Shown piece by piece: positions 22,924 to 36,192 of a DNA stretch of 64,000 nt. Position 1 is the first letter of the stretch, and each line of letters starts with the position of its first letter. Origin of the DNA: Gnetum montanum. Taxonomy: Eukaryota > Streptophyta > Gnetopsida > Gnetales > Gnetaceae. The stretch covers positions 379,792 to 443,791 of the forward strand of contig MNCI01015542.1 in assembly GCA_015680685.1 (NCBI GenBank), written 5' to 3'. The notes beneath the pieces are model-generated. The model saw only the letters and a list, made by a program, of their open reading frames with translations, ran no database searches and was not told where the DNA came from. The position numbers were made by a program, and so were the translations under genes.

Positions 22924-23699
22924 TGATGAGCCGCGATATCGCGTACGTGATATCGCGTACACATTATCACGTCCCATCTCATTTTCTATAAATAAGGGGC
23001 AGCTTCCCTTGTTTTAGGAGTTAGACTTAGACCCTTAGCTAAACTCTTGCAGTTTTACCATTCCAAAGTTAGAAGAATTCCTATGTGCCCGCAGTAGGAG
23101 TCATAGAGTGAACAAATCTTTATTCGAGCAATTTGTACATGAGCATAGATTTGTGTACAACAATAAAGATGAACTTTGTGATAAACCTTGCAACATACAG
23201 ATTAAGTTCAATAGTAATTAATTATTCGTGAATGTTTAAATGTTTTTCTAGTTAATTAATCTCTCTCTCAACCCTTGACTCTCCTAGTTAAGTACACTCA
23301 ATACGACCACTTCGAGCATGTGTGTAGCGCTTGGTAACCCAGTAACGATTAGCGTTTGGTAATCCCAACAGCGTTGCACTAGTTCAAGATGTGTGTGACA
23401 AGTGGGAACGGATACTGGTGTTAGGAACAATTAGAACTTAGTTAGTAATTAGTTAATGTAAGTTAGTCACTTAGTTCTCCTTACCTTCCCCTATTAGCAT
23501 AAGACATTAAAAAGATAAAATTTATAAAAATCATATACCTCAAGCCTACTTAACCATACAACCATGACAATATAAGTAAGTTTGGGAAGACAGCCATTGA
23601 TTAACCTTAAGTGTTCCATTAAGATGCGTAAGCACTTAGTCCTCACGTGAAACGCTCGTATTCATATTGTTGAGTGTAGGGGTACCTTGCCACTCATCA
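22924..23699 (+). repeat. Element A 5' LTR (776 bp)
   Basis: TGATGAGCCGCGA at the start and its imperfect inverse TCGCCACTCATCA-like end define the LTR. U3 carries palindromic GATATCGCG motifs. TATAAATA at 22987-22994 is a likely promoter and AATAAA at 23162-23167 a likely polyadenylation signal, giving a plausible U3-R-U5 layout. Confidence 0.92.
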
Positions 23700-23700
23700 T

Positions 23701-23716
23701 TGGCGCCGTTGCTGAG
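23701..23716 (+). other. Element A primer binding site
   Basis: TGGCGCCGTTGCTGAG follows the LTR by one base. It matches the TGGCGCCGTTGCC type used by Athila-like Ty3 elements, thought to pair with tRNA-Asp. Degenerate versions follow the 5' LTRs of elements B and C. Confidence 0.8.
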
Positions 23717-23813
23717 ACTTAGTTGTTTGTGCACTACGTAGAACATAGGAAATCATTCATATCATTGGGATGCTAGAACAAACACTTAGGTTTAATCAAG
23801 GAAAAATAAGACA

Positions 23814-26800
23814 ATGGTAAATCACACATCAAACAAGACGAAAATGTCTTCTTCTTCGCACAAGAGCACTTCACCGCCTAGGACTAACACAAGATACAGT
23901 CGGTGGCATAACACATGTAACCAAGATTTGCCAGTTCCTCAATAGTTTAGTGTGGTATATACTCATCACGATGAGTATGTACCCGATTTTACCTTTATTC
24001 TCCATCAAGATGAACAACAATGTTGGAGAGACTTGGAGGGTAATATAGTGTTGCCTCCAGACCGATCAGTTCCCAACATGCTCCTTCATGCTCTCTCACG
24101 AATAGGCATGTCATTTTTATACGCTAAATACATTGCAGGCAATCATGACACAAGGGACTATCATCCCACAGAAGTGCAACGTCAACAGGACTTGCGACAG
24201 GAGAGTTACCACACATCCTTGAAGGGTAAATGGCCCCATAATGCCGCACACGTTTTAAGCGAATTTGGGGATGGTGAACCAGTTTCAACAGGTTCCTAAC
24301 CAAATAATGTTCCCCCTCCTAATGATGGTCAAGAGGCAGTGTATCAGAACCTACACTCCATGGTTCACAACCCTCGTTCTGATCCCCATGAACATGAAGT
24401 GTTCAATGAGGGAACATAAACACACGATAAGGGTGAACATTCTGATCGTAATCATGATCGGGGCCAAGACCACTGAAGAAAAGGTAGAAAAAATCGTCAT
24501 GGCGATGGGTCTCCTTCTTCTTCACCTTCATCGTCACATTCACCCTCTCCTTCAGTGTCTGGAAGCAGTCATACGGAACATAACGATAAGGATAAAGGAA
24601 AATAGAGTGAAAAACATCAACAAGACAGTCAAGAACGAAGATGAGGGCACTCTAAGGAATCACAGCATAGAAGAATGGAGAGTAGGGAACCACATAGACA
24701 TCACAGACGCTATGAACGAGATGACCACGAAGAACCCCTACTCGCAACTAGAAGCATGCTAGATATCATGAAGGTCGTAAGAGTTCAACAAGGCACCAAA
24801 AGGATAGTAGGATCAAGAGGTTAGACATGAACAATATCCCACGATTTGAAGGGGGATACAATGCTGATCCTCAAAACCACTTACAAGCATTTCACGATGC
24901 ATGTGCCTTGCAAAACATAGAAAATGAATGGCAAAAACTAAAGTTGTTCCCAAGGACACTAGTGAAAGAAGAGGAAAGCTAGTACCAATCCTTGGAACTA
25001 GAATCCATTTGGAGATGGAGTACAATGTTAGAACTATTTAATGATCAGTACCAAACGTACTCCCAAGTGTCTAACCTACGAAAGCAAATCCAAGGATGGA
25101 AGCAGGGAAATCATGAACCCTTGGATGCTGCCATGGGCCGTTATTATGCACTTTTACATCGTTGCCCGGGCCATGGTTATTCATAGCAAGATCAACTACG
25201 CCATCTCGTAGATGGACTTAGGCATGAAACAAGGAGAACCCTTGGAACATATGCCCAAGGGAGATTATCAAAGCTTAGGTCTCATCAAGTTCATAGATTG
25301 CTAGAGCAAGTAGCCAAGGAAGAAGGGGAGCTATGTAAGAGAGAAAATGCAAAAGAGTACAACTGAGATCCTTCCCTCCAAAAAAGAGGAGTGAGATTCT
25401 GTGAGGAGAAGGAAGAGTCACCACTCAAAGAGATGGTAAATAGGAAAACCTTTCCGCTCCAAAAATTAACAACAGAGGTATCGGAAAAGGTAGACCAAAT
25501 GTGGAACTCCCTGGCTAGTAGGTTTGAAACTATTCTTAAAATCATAGAGGAGTCTAGGGAGCAAGGTAGTGACTATGAAAAAAAGAAAAAGAGAGAAGTG
25601 CACAATGCACGTAACAAAGGTAAGGGTAAAATGGTCATCACCAAAGAGGTTGTGGATTCTAATATGGACAATGACAATGGATGTGAGATATGCCAATACA
25701 ACCATCCTAAGGGATATTGCCCAGTGATCTCACATCTACAAGAGTCTGGGGTGTATACACTCAACCCATGACTTAATAAATGGTAAGAACCCTGATGGTT
25801 ACCTTATCCCCAAGGTAACCCAAGGTAGTTCCAACAACCTTCAACATATTATCCAAGTTGAACTCCACCACAACCTATTGAGCAACATCAACAGTGGAAA
25901 TAACCACAGTCATGGGGGATGCCACCACCAAGGCAACAATACCCCTACCGGCAACCGGATCCATATGGCTACTACGTGCAACAGCTAATCTCTCCACGTG
26001 ACTCTGTTGGTCACGTGACACCACAACGTCACTACCAAGCTTGGGAGTATTATAAGACTCCTTCTCCTAGGGGAGATAACCCATAGGCATACCATCCTCC
26101 AAATCCATCCGCAACTCTCACACTGATAGCTCCATTACCACCCTCTCCAACAATGCAAGGGGAACTCTCTACTCAACCGTAGCAATGCAATGCTACGAGG
26201 GCTGTGAATCTTCAACCCACTGCCAATTCTAACAACCGTATGAACAAAAGACCTTTCTTCAGAACCAACAGTCCAACCAATCCCTCACAACCACAAGCAG
26301 TTTAACCTCTAAATGCCTCTCCATCAAATAAGGCTTCAAAGCTCCCTTCAAACCAAAAATCGAGCTCAACGCACACAGTTATGTTAACACATGTCATTAC
26401 TGACTGAATTAAGGAGCGTCACCTTCCCAAGAAATTCTTTGATCCCGAAATCCCTCTAATCTATCTCCAAGTCTTTGGGAATGAACCAAATAGAACTCTT
26501 CTAGACTCAGGTTCTGGAGTCAACTTAATATCGTAAGAAATGTACAAAGCCTAGAACCTACCTCCATTAAAGAAGAGTAATATTCACCTAGAGTTGGCCG
26601 ACCCATCCATCACTATTCCCTTGGGACTAGTGAAAGACATTGTTACCACTATGTGTGGGTGGTCATACCCAGCTAATTTCCTAGTGATACAAGTAAAAAT
26701 GATAAAGGGAACTTCCCAATAATCATGGGAAGGACATGGCTAAGTACCATAAATGCATGCCTAGGAATCCGTAATCTTTTCTTGGAAATATCTAAGGAAA

Positions 26801-27243
26801 ACACTTTTGGAAAGATCGAGAGGAAGAAAGTTCAATGCATCACATACAGTGATACAGGGTGTGATTGCGTACAGGAATGTTCAGCATTGCCTGCATGCAA
26901 CCGGTATGCATAAGAAATTAACATACAAAAGTGCCTATATGTAGCAACCACACAACAAGAACACACCCAGTGGTTGATAGCTGATCAAGAGAGCAACTCA
27001 CCAATGTGCATGGAACTAACTGAGGGAACAACTTGCACTCACATCGAAAGCATAGATGCACTGGAGCAAGAGCGTCGCCAACTTCCAAGCCTTAACCTGA
27101 AAACATTAATTGGGAGAAGTTGGAAACTCCTAAAAAATTCAAACAAGCACTCCAATAAGAGGTTACTAGTCAATGTGCAACAGACCAAACCTTACCATGA
27201 ATCTAAAATGGTCAATGCACATAATACCTCGAAGAAGGGATGA
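23814..27243 (+). pseudogene. Element A Gag-protease polyprotein, broken
   Basis: The ATG at 23814 opens MVNHTSNKTKMSSSSHKS, conserved in element B. The Gag core (about 24820-25360) has the retrotransposon Gag pattern: LFPRTLV, ELFNDQYQTYSQVSNLRKQI and YALLHRCPGHGYS. A short zinc knuckle CEICQYNHPKGYC (25681-25719) has spacing CX2CX3HX4C. A Pro/Gln-rich linker leads to a protease with NRTLLDSGSGVNLIS (DSG active site, about 26490) and FPIIMGRTWLST (about 26715). About 110 further residues follow to 27243 (ALEQERRQLPSLNL), conserved in B. Stops include TAG where B has CAG (GYS, stop, QDQL). Together with frameshifts these make it non-functional as it stands. Gag would package RNA and the protease would mature it. 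Confidence 0.85.
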
Positions 27244-28449
27244 CCCCGCTCATTATTTTGGATTCCCCCCTTCCAACTTAGTCATGGGGGAGATGGCCAC
27301 CTCTGCTAATCAATCGAGGCCCTTAGTTTCTTTTTTAAGTTTTTGTTTTACACATTTTTGTTTTACAAATTTCTTGAACTTCTCTTATTTTTGTTTTGCA
27401 ACATTGTTTATACTCTTTCCTTTCTTTGTGTGGTTGTTTATTTTGTTAGGTTTGTCACCTAATAAGCGCTCCTGATGGTGGTATGAACTGTATTCTATTG
27501 ATTACTGATGTTTGGTTTTTACCTTTGAGTTATAATGTTGATACTAGGGTATGGTTCTCTTGATATAATAGGCAATGAGTCCACATCATCTATACATCCA
27601 TGAATTTCTATGTTCTCTCTTGGCTTGAAACTGTATAGTCCCTTTCTTTAAATAATAGAACTATTAACGAATTGGTGACTGAGTAGTTCTCAAACTGAGG
27701 AAGGACTCAAGGTTTGAAAAGGGTGTGACTTAAGGGAATTTGATGCATTTGTTTTGGCCATTCTCTTACGTGCTTGGATGTTTTCTTCTTGAGTTTTCCT
27801 TACCATTCCAATGTTGCTCCATTATCAAGAAGTTGAGCTAATAAAAATAATCATTCTTTGCATGGTGTGGTTCTCATGCAAAAAAAAAAAGTGAGAATTC
27901 AAAGCATACCCCTTAGATAAAATAATCATCTGGGCTACAGGCACGAGTTATGGAACTAAAAAAACATGTTCCCTCTAACTAAGGTCGTTCCTCACTTCCT
28001 ACTTTTCTCTTTCTCTTTTTCATTTCCTCGAAATGGTGGTGACTCTTTGGCAGTAGCATTCCTATTACTTCAAGTGGATGGATTGGCCAAGTGTATTAAT
28101 GCGAAGTCACTGAATGTGGATTGTTTGAGGCTAGATTTGGAATGAGATCTACTAAGTCACATTAACCATAAATACATAAGGGGTTGTACACCACCTTGTT
28201 CTTGGGATTCCATTCCATTCTCTTCTCCTCATCACTCTTTGTCCATTTTCCACCTCATTTCCAGTTGTATCAATAGTCTATATTTTTGTTGATGCATTGT
28301 TTTCTTTTTGGTAAAGTCTTGTGGTATTTTCAGAGCCTATGGACTCTTTGAATGTGGGTTTGTAGGGCATAACGGGCATGAGCCTGCTTTGGGAAGGACC
28401 CACTGGCATTCCTATTTGGTGCATCAATTAACTTCTTTCCCTTAAACAT
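27244..28449 (+). other. Element A noncoding spacer, first part
   Basis: The spacer starts with the polypurine-like CTTAGTCATGGGGGAGATGG (27278-27297). It then carries blocks shared with elements B, C and E/F: ACATCATCTATACATCC (about 27582) and AAAAGGGTGTGAC (about 27717). Base conservation without an open frame suggests an RNA-level role or simple common descent. The insertion of element B interrupts it at AACAT (28445-28449). Confidence 0.75.
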
Positions 28450-29214
28450 TGATGAGTGGCGAGGTGCCCCTACACTCAACCATACAAATACAAGCCTCTC
28501 ACGTGTGATCCAGTTGAACTCCAAGGACTAAGTGCTTACATGCCTTAATGAAACACTTAAGGTTAATCAATTGTTGTCTTCCCAAACTTACTTGTATTGT
28601 CACGATTGTACGGTTAAGTAAGCTTGAGGTATATGATTTTTATATCTTTTGTCTTTTTAATGTCTTATACTAATACGGAAAGGTGAAGAGAACTAAATGA
28701 CTAACTTTCATTAACTATTCACTAACTAAGTTCTAATTATCCTAGCACCAGTATCCATTCCCACTTGCCACACACACCCTAAACTAGTGCAACGCTGCTG
28801 GGATTACAAAACGCTACTCGTTACTGGGTTACCAAGCATTACACACATGCTCGAAGCAGTTGTACTGAATGCACTTAACTAGGAGAGTCAAGGGTTGAGA
28901 GAGATTTAATTATCTAGGAAAGCATTTAAACATTTAACAATAATTAAATCCTATTTAGCTTAGTCCACATGTTGCAAGGTTTATTAGAAAGTTCATCTTT
29001 ATTGTCGTACAAAAATGTGTGCTCAGGTACAATTTTCTCAAATAAAGATCTGTTAACTTTAAGACTCCTACTACGGGCACATGGAAATTATCCTAACTCT
29101 AGAATGGTAAAACTGTTATAGTTTGGCTAAGGGTCTAAGTCTAGATGTGTGAACAAGGGAAAGCTACCTCTTATTTATAGATGTTGTGGTAGACCGCGAT
29201 ATCGTGGCTCATCA
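28450..29214 (-). repeat. Element B 3' LTR (765 bp)
   Basis: It runs from TGATGAGTGGCGAGG to GTGGCTCATCA. The polypurine tract, read on the minus strand as CAGTCATGGGGGTA, lies directly beside it at 29215-29228. Confidence 0.92.
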
Positions 29215-31165
29215 TACCCCCATGACTGAATGAAAACTCATCCTCAAGTTCCTTACAAAATATTGGGAAGCTATGGTATTATTGACTTGAATGATACTAA
29301 TGGTGAATGGGGTGACATGTGAACGGATCATCATTACAACACATGACAATATTAGTGTTCATGACAACAAGAGTAAACACTATACACATTTGACATCCAA
29401 CCTTCTTTTAGAGCTGAGAGAGAAGAGAGAAGAGAGAGAGAAAAAAGAAAAAGTTTATTGTTGTCGACGCCAAGCTTGCGCTTTTCGTTGTCCATCCATA
29501 AGCGAACCATCAATCTTGTTCCTTGCATGACTGCTCTAGCACCAGTCCATTCCAAGTGTTCCCTCCAGATCCAATCCATTGGTGTGTGATTTCCATCTGC
29601 ACACACAACACAATCTTATATTAGCAAGGGTAAATAAATCACAATGCATTTGATACCTTGCCCTGGTGAAAGGTCCATTGGCTAAGTTGTGGTATGGCTG
29701 ATGCAAATTTTGGAGATATAACACTGGTGGCTACCCAAGGTGTAGGGGTTTAGAGAAAATTGAAAAAAATTGGACTAGGACCCCCATGACTGAGAGCTAA
29801 CCTCTGATAGCGAGAGAATGGAAAAAGATAATGAATAAGAAAGATGGAGAAAAAGAAACAATGGCAGTTCCGATAAAATGGATGTCAGGGATGGAGATGA
29901 ACAAAATAAATGTTGATTGCAAAAATGTTTAAGGGAAAGAAATTAACTGATGCACAAAATAGGAATGCCAGTGGATCCTCCTCAAAGCACGCTCATGCCC
30001 TTAATGCCCTAACGATCCCAAATTCAAAGAGTCCATAGGCTCTGCAAATGTCAATTGGAAGCAAGAGTTAAAGTCTTAACCACAAGAATTTACCAAAAAT
30101 AAAACAATGCATCAACCAAAATATGGACTATTAATACAACTAGCAATGAGGTGGAAAAATGGAGAAATAATGATGAGGAGAAGAGAATGGAATGGAGTCC
30201 CAAGAACAAGGTGGTGTACAGCCCCTTGTGTAGTTATGATTAATGTGACTTAGTAGATCTCATTCCAAATCCAGCCTCAAACTATCCACATACAGTGACT
30301 TCGCATTAATACATATGGCCAATCCATCCACTTGAAGTAACAAGAATGCTCCAGCCAAAAAGTCACCACCATTCCTACGAAATGAAAAAGGAGAAAGTAG
30401 GAAGCGAGGAAGGGCCTTAGTTAGAGCGAACATGTTTGTTTAGTTCCATAACCAATGCTTGTAGCCCAGATGATTATTTCGTCTAAGGGGTGTGCTTTGA
30501 ATTCTCACTATTTTTATTTTTATTTTTGTGTTTTGCATGAGAACCACACCATGCAAAGACTTATTATTTTTATTAGCTCAACTTCCCAATAATGGAGCAA
30601 CATCAGAATGATAAGGAAAACTTAGGGAGAAGATATCCAAGCACTCAAGAGAATGGCTAGCACAAATGCATCACATCCCCTTGAAGTCACACCCTTTTCA
30701 ATCCTTGAGTCCTTCCTTAGTTTGAGAAATGCCTAGTCACCAATTCATTGATAGTTCTTATTATTGAAAGAAAGAAAGGGACTGTACAGTTCCAAGCCAA
30801 GAGAGATCATGGAAATTCATAGATGCATGGATGATGTGGACTCATTGCTTATTATATCAAAAGAACCATACCTGAGTATCAACATTATAACTCAAAGGTA
30901 AAAACCAAACATTGGCAATCAATGGAATATAGTTCGTACCACCATCAGGAGCACTTATTAGGTGACAAACCTTACAAACAAACAAAGAAATACATAAAGA
31001 AATAAAAGAGTATAAACGATGTTGTAAAACAAAAAAAAAGTAAAAGTAAAAGAAATTTGTAAAACAAAAACTTAAAATGGAATTTAGCACCTCAAATGAT
31101 CAGCATAGGTAGCCATCTCCCCCATGACTGAGTTGAAAGGGGGAGATCTAAGATAACAAGCAGGG
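29215..31165 (-). other. Element B noncoding spacer
   Basis: Collinear with the spacer of A. Polypurine-like AGTCATGGGGG motifs (minus strand) occur at 31118-31129, 29781-29791 and 29215-29227. Shared blocks include GATGATGTGGACTC (about 30831) and GTCACACCCTTTTCA (about 30687). No coding similarity is visible. Confidence 0.75.
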
Positions 31166-34100
31166 TCATCCCTTCTCCAAGCTATTATGTGCATTGACCG
31201 TTCTAGATTCATGGTAAGGTTTGGTCTATTGCACATTGACTAGTAATCTCCTATCATAGCGCTTGTTTGGATTTTATAGGAGTTCCCAACTTCCCTCTAT
31301 TGATGCTATTAGGTTAAGGGTTGGGAGTTGGCAACATTCTTGCTCCAGTGCATCTATGCTTTTGACGTAGGTGCAAGTTGTTCCCCCAATTAGTTTCATG
31401 CACGTTGGTAAGTTTTTCTTTGGATCAGCTATCAACCACTAGGTGCTTTCTTATTGTGTGGTTGCTACATACAAGCACTTTTGTATGTTAATTTCTTGGG
31501 CACACCAATTGCATGCAGGAAATGTTGAACATTCCTATATGCAATCACACCCTGTATCACTGTATGTGATGCATGGAACTTTCTTCCTCTTGATCTTTCC
31601 AAAAGTGTTTTCCTTAGATATTTCCAAGGAAAGATAACGGATTCCTAGGCATGCATTTATGGTACTTAGCCATGCCCTTCCCATTATTATTGGGAAGTCC
31701 CCTTTGTCATTGTTTACTTGTATCACTAGGAAATCAGCTGGGTATGACCACCCACACACAGTGGTAATGATGTCCTCCACCAATCCCAAGGGGACAGTGA
31801 TGGACTAGTCAGCCAGCTCTAAGAGAATATTGCTCTTCTTTAGTAGAGGCAAGTTCCAGGCTTTATACATCTCTTGTGATATTAAGTTGACTCTAGAACC
31901 TAAGTCCAGAAGAGCTTTACATGGTTCGTTCCCAGCGACTTGGAGATAGATTAAAGGGCTTCCGAGGTCAGACAATTTCCTAGGAAGGTGGCCCTTCTTA
32001 ATTCACTCAGTGACTGCATGTGTTAACATAACCATGTGTGTTGAGCTCTATTTTTGGTTTGAAGGGAGCTCTGAAGCCTTATTTGATGAAGGAGCATTCA
32101 GAGGCTCAACCACTTGTGGTTGTGAGAGCTTGGTTGGGCTATTGGTTTTGAAAAAAGGTCTTCTCTTTGTATGGTTGTCAGAACTAGTAGCGAGTTGAAG
32201 GTTTACAGCTCTCGTAGCATTGCGTTGCTATGGCTGAGTGGGAAGTTCCCCTTGCATTGCTGGAGTGGATGGTAATGGAGCTATCAATGTGAGAGTTGCG
32301 GATGGATTTGGAGGATGGTATGTCTATGGGTTGTCTCTCCCAAGAGAAGGATTCCTATAATACTCCTGAGCTTGGTAGTGACATTGTGGTGTCATGTGAC
32401 CAACAGATTCACGTGGAGAGATTGGCTGCTGCACGTAATAGCCATATGGATCCGGTTGTCGGTAAGTGTATTGTTGTCTTGGCGGTGGCATCCCCCATGA
32501 CTGTGGGTATTGCCATGGTTGGTGTTGCTCAATAGGTTGTGGTGGAGTTCCACTTGGATAATACGTTAAAGGTTGGTGGAACTACCTTGGGTTACCTGGG
32601 GGATAAGGTAACCTTCGAGGTGATTGTCATTTGTTAAGTCATGGGTTGAGCGCATACACCCCAGACTCTTGTAGATGTGAGATTATTGGACAACATCCCT
32701 TAGGATGGTCATATTGGCATATCTCACATCCATCGTCATTGTTCGTATCAGAATCCACAACCTCTTCGGTAATGGCCATTTTACCCTTACCTTTGTTATG
32801 TGCATGGTCCAAATCCCTCTTTTCCTTTTTATCATAGTCACTACCTCGCTCCTTAGACTCCTCTACAATTTTAAGAATGGTTTCAAATCTACTATTCAAG
32901 GAGTTCCACATTTATTCTATATTTTCCGATACCTCTATTGTTACTTTTTGGAGCAGCAAGGTTTTCCTATTCACCATCTCTTCGAGTGGTGACTCTTCCT
33001 CCTCCTCACAGAATCTCACTCCTCTTTTTTGGAGGGAAGGATCTTGGTTGTACTCTTCCACACTTTCTCTCTTACATAGCTCCCCTTCTTCCTTGGCTAC
33101 TTGCTCCAGCAATCTATGGACCTGATCGGACCTAAGCTCTGATAATCTCCCTTGGGCATACATTCCAACAGTTCTCCTGGTTTCATGCCTAAGTCCATCT
33201 ACGAGATTGCATAGTTGATCCTGCTGCAAGTAACCATGGCTCGAGCAACGATGTAACAGTGCATAATATCGGCCCATGGCAGCATCCAAGGGTTCATGAC
33301 TTCCCTACTTCCATCCTTGGATTTTCTTTCACAAGTTGGAGACCCAAGAGTATGTTTAATACTTATCATTAAACAATTCTAGCATCGTACTCCACCTTCG
33401 AATGGATTTTGGTTCTAAGGACCGATACCAGCTTTCTGCTTCTTTTACGAGTGTCCTTGGGAACAAATTTGGCTTTTTCCATTTATTCTTGATGTTCTGT
33501 AAGGCACATGCATCATGAAATGCTTGTAAGTGGTTCTAAGGATCAGCATGTATACCCCCTCAAATCGTGGGATGTTATTCATGTCTAACCTCTTGATCCT
33601 ACTATCTTTTTGGTGCCTTGTGGGAATTCTTACAGCCTCCGTGATGTCTAACATGCTTCGAGTTGCAAATAGGGGTTCTTCGTGGTCATTTCATTCATAG
33701 CGTCTGTGATGTCTACATGGTTCCCTACTTTCCCTTCTTCCATGTCGTGATTCTCTAGAGTTCCCTCGTCCTCACTCTCGACTCTCTCGTCGAGGTTTCT
33801 CACTCTGTTTACCTTTATCATCACAGTTGGGTTCCTTATGACTACGTCCTGATACTGAAGGAGAGGGTGAATGTGATGATGAAGGTGAAGAAGAAGGAGA
33901 ATCATCACCATGATGATGTTTCCTACCTTCTCTTCAGTGGTCTTGACCCCGATCGTGATTACGATCAGACTACCCACTCTTATCATGTGTTTGTGTTTCC
34001 TTGTTGAACACTTGGTGTTCGTGGGGATCAAAACCAAGATTGTGAATCGTGGAGTGGAGGTTCTGATACATCACCTCCTGACCATCATTATGAGGAGGAA

Positions 34101-34596
34101 CATCGTTTTGTGGAGAACCTATTGAAATAGGTTCACCACCCTCAATTTTGCTTAAGATCGATGGAGCGTTATGGGGTCCTTTACCCTTCAACGATATATA
34201 GCCTCTCTACTGTTGCAAGTCCCTTTGATGTTGCACTTTTCTGGGATGGTAGTCCCTTGTGTCATGGTTGCATGCAATGTACTCTACATACAGCTGTGAC
34301 ATGCCTATTAGTGCAAGAGCACGAAGGAGCATGTTGGGGACTGCTTGGTCTGCAGGCAACACTCTGTTGTTCTCCAAGTCTCTCCAACACAGTTGTTCAT
34401 CTTGATGGAGAATAAAGGTAAAGTCAGCTACATATTCATCATGATGAATATATACCACACAGAATTGTTGAGGAACTGGTGGATCTTGGTTAGGTGTGTT
34501 GTGCTACCGACTATCTCTTGTGTTGGTCCTAGGCGGTGAAATGCTCTTATGTGAAGAAGAAGACATCTTTGTTTTGTTCGGTGTGCTATTTATCAT
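31166..34596 (-). pseudogene. Element B Gag-protease polyprotein, broken
   Basis: The ATG at 34596-34594 opens MINSTPNKTKMSSSSHKS, parallel to element A. The Gag core lies at about 33620-33060 (MGRYYALLHRCSSHGYLQQD), the knuckle CEICQYDHPKGCC at about 32735-32697, and the protease at about 31930-31560 (FPIIMGRAWLST). The ending (ALEQECCQLPTLNL to a TGA at 31166) matches A. Its span, 3431 bp, is one base from that of A. It keeps CAG where A has TAG after GYL, but has its own stops, for example TAG for Trp after DSR near 34510. Reverse transcriptase is absent, as in A. Confidence 0.85.
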
Positions 34597-34711
34597 TATC
34601 TTATTTTTCTTTTGATCAACCCTAAGGGTTCATTCTAGCTTCCCAATGATATGAATGATCTCCTATGTTCTATGTAGCCCACAAACAACTAAGACCCGAC
34701 AATGACTCCAA

Positions 34712-35489
34712 TGATGAGTGGTGAGGTACCCCTACACTCAACAATATGAATACGATCGTCTCACATGCGATCCAGTCGAACTCCAAGGACTAAGTGCTTA
34801 TGCACCTTAATGGAACACTTAAGGTTAATCAATCGTTGTCTTCCCAAACTTACTTGTATTGTCACGATTGTATGGTTAAGTAAGCTTGAGGTATATGATT
34901 TTTATATCTTTTGTCTTTTTAATGTCTTATACTAATGCAAAATGTGAAGAGAACTAAATGACTAACTTTCATTAACTATTCAGTAACTAAGTTCTAATTA
35001 TCCTAGCACCAGTATCCATTCCCACTTGTTGCACACACCTTGAACCAGTGCAACGCTGCTGGGATTACAAAACGCTACTTGTTACTGGGTTACCAAGCGT
35101 TACACATGTGCTCAAAGCGGTCATACTAAATGCACTTAACTAGGAGAGTCAAGGGTTGAGAGAGATTTAATTATCTAGGAAAGCATCTAAAATTTTAACA
35201 ATAATTAAATCCTATTTAGCTTAGTCCACATGTTGCAAGGTTTATTAGAAAGTTCATCTCTATTTCCATACACAAATGTGTGCTTAGGTACAATTTGCTC
35301 GAATAAAGATCTATTCACTTTAAGACCCTTACTGTGGGCACATGGAAATTATTCTAACTCTAGAATGGTAAAACTGCTATAGTTTGGCTAAGGGTCTAAG
35401 TCTAGATGTGTGAACAAGGGAAAGCTGCCTTTTATTTATAGATGTTGCGGCAAGCCGCGATATCGCATACGTGATATTGCGACTCATCA
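34712..35489 (-). repeat. Element B 5' LTR (778 bp)
   Basis: It runs from TGATGAGTGGTGAGG to GCGACTCATCA. On the minus strand it carries TATAAATA near 35435 and family-typical blocks. It differs from its partner LTR by scattered substitutions, so insertion is not recent. Confidence 0.92.
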
Positions 35490-36192
35490 AACATTTCCAT
35501 AATCAACATTTATTTTGTTCATTTCCACCTTTGACATCCATTTTATCGGCATTTCCATTGTTTCTTTTTCTCCATCTTTCTTATTCCTTCTATTTTTCCA
35601 TTCTATCACTACCGGAGGATCGCCCTTAGTCATGGGGGTCCTGGTCCAATTTTTTTAATTTCTCCTAACCCCTATATCTTGGATAGTCACTAGTGTTATA
35701 TCTCTAGAATCCATATTAGCCATATCAAAACTCAACCAATGGACCATACACCGAGGCAAGGTATCAATTGCATTGTGATTTATTTATCCTTGCTAATATG
35801 AGACCGTGTTGTGTGTGTAGATGATAATCATACAACAATGGACTAGAGCTGGAGGAAACACTTAGGATGGAGTGGTGCTGGAACAGTCATGCAAGGAACA
35901 AGATTGATGGCATGGTTATGGATGGACAACAAAAGGTGCAATTTTGGCATCGGCAACAACACATCTTCTTCTTTTCTCTCTCTTCTCTCTCAGCTGCCAA
36001 ATAATGCTAGATGTCAAATGTGTATAGTGTTCACTCTTGAGGTCCTAAACACTAATATTGCCATGTATTGTAATGATGATCCGTTCACACATCATCCCAT
36101 TCACCATTAGTGTCATTCAAGTCAATAATCCCATACCTTCCCAATATTTTGTAAGGAACTCAAGGACAAGTTTTCATTCAGTCATGGGGGTA
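35490..36192 (+). other. Element A noncoding spacer, second part, and polypurine tract
   Basis: This continues element A after element B. AGTCATGGGGG motifs lie at 35628-35638 and at 36180-36190. The latter is the functional-looking polypurine tract just before the 3' LTR. Confidence 0.8.

Larger units (their letters stand above)
28450..35489 (-). mobile_element. Element B: reversed sister of A, nested inside A
   Basis: The 7040-bp element is flanked by AACAT (28445-28449 and 35490-35494). It has the same architecture as A on the opposite strand: 5' LTR, degenerate primer site (34694-34711), Gag-protease, spacer with four polypurine-like motifs, 3' LTR. B's own sequence near 29940 matches the A target site, so a family member inserted into its sister. 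Confidence 0.93.
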
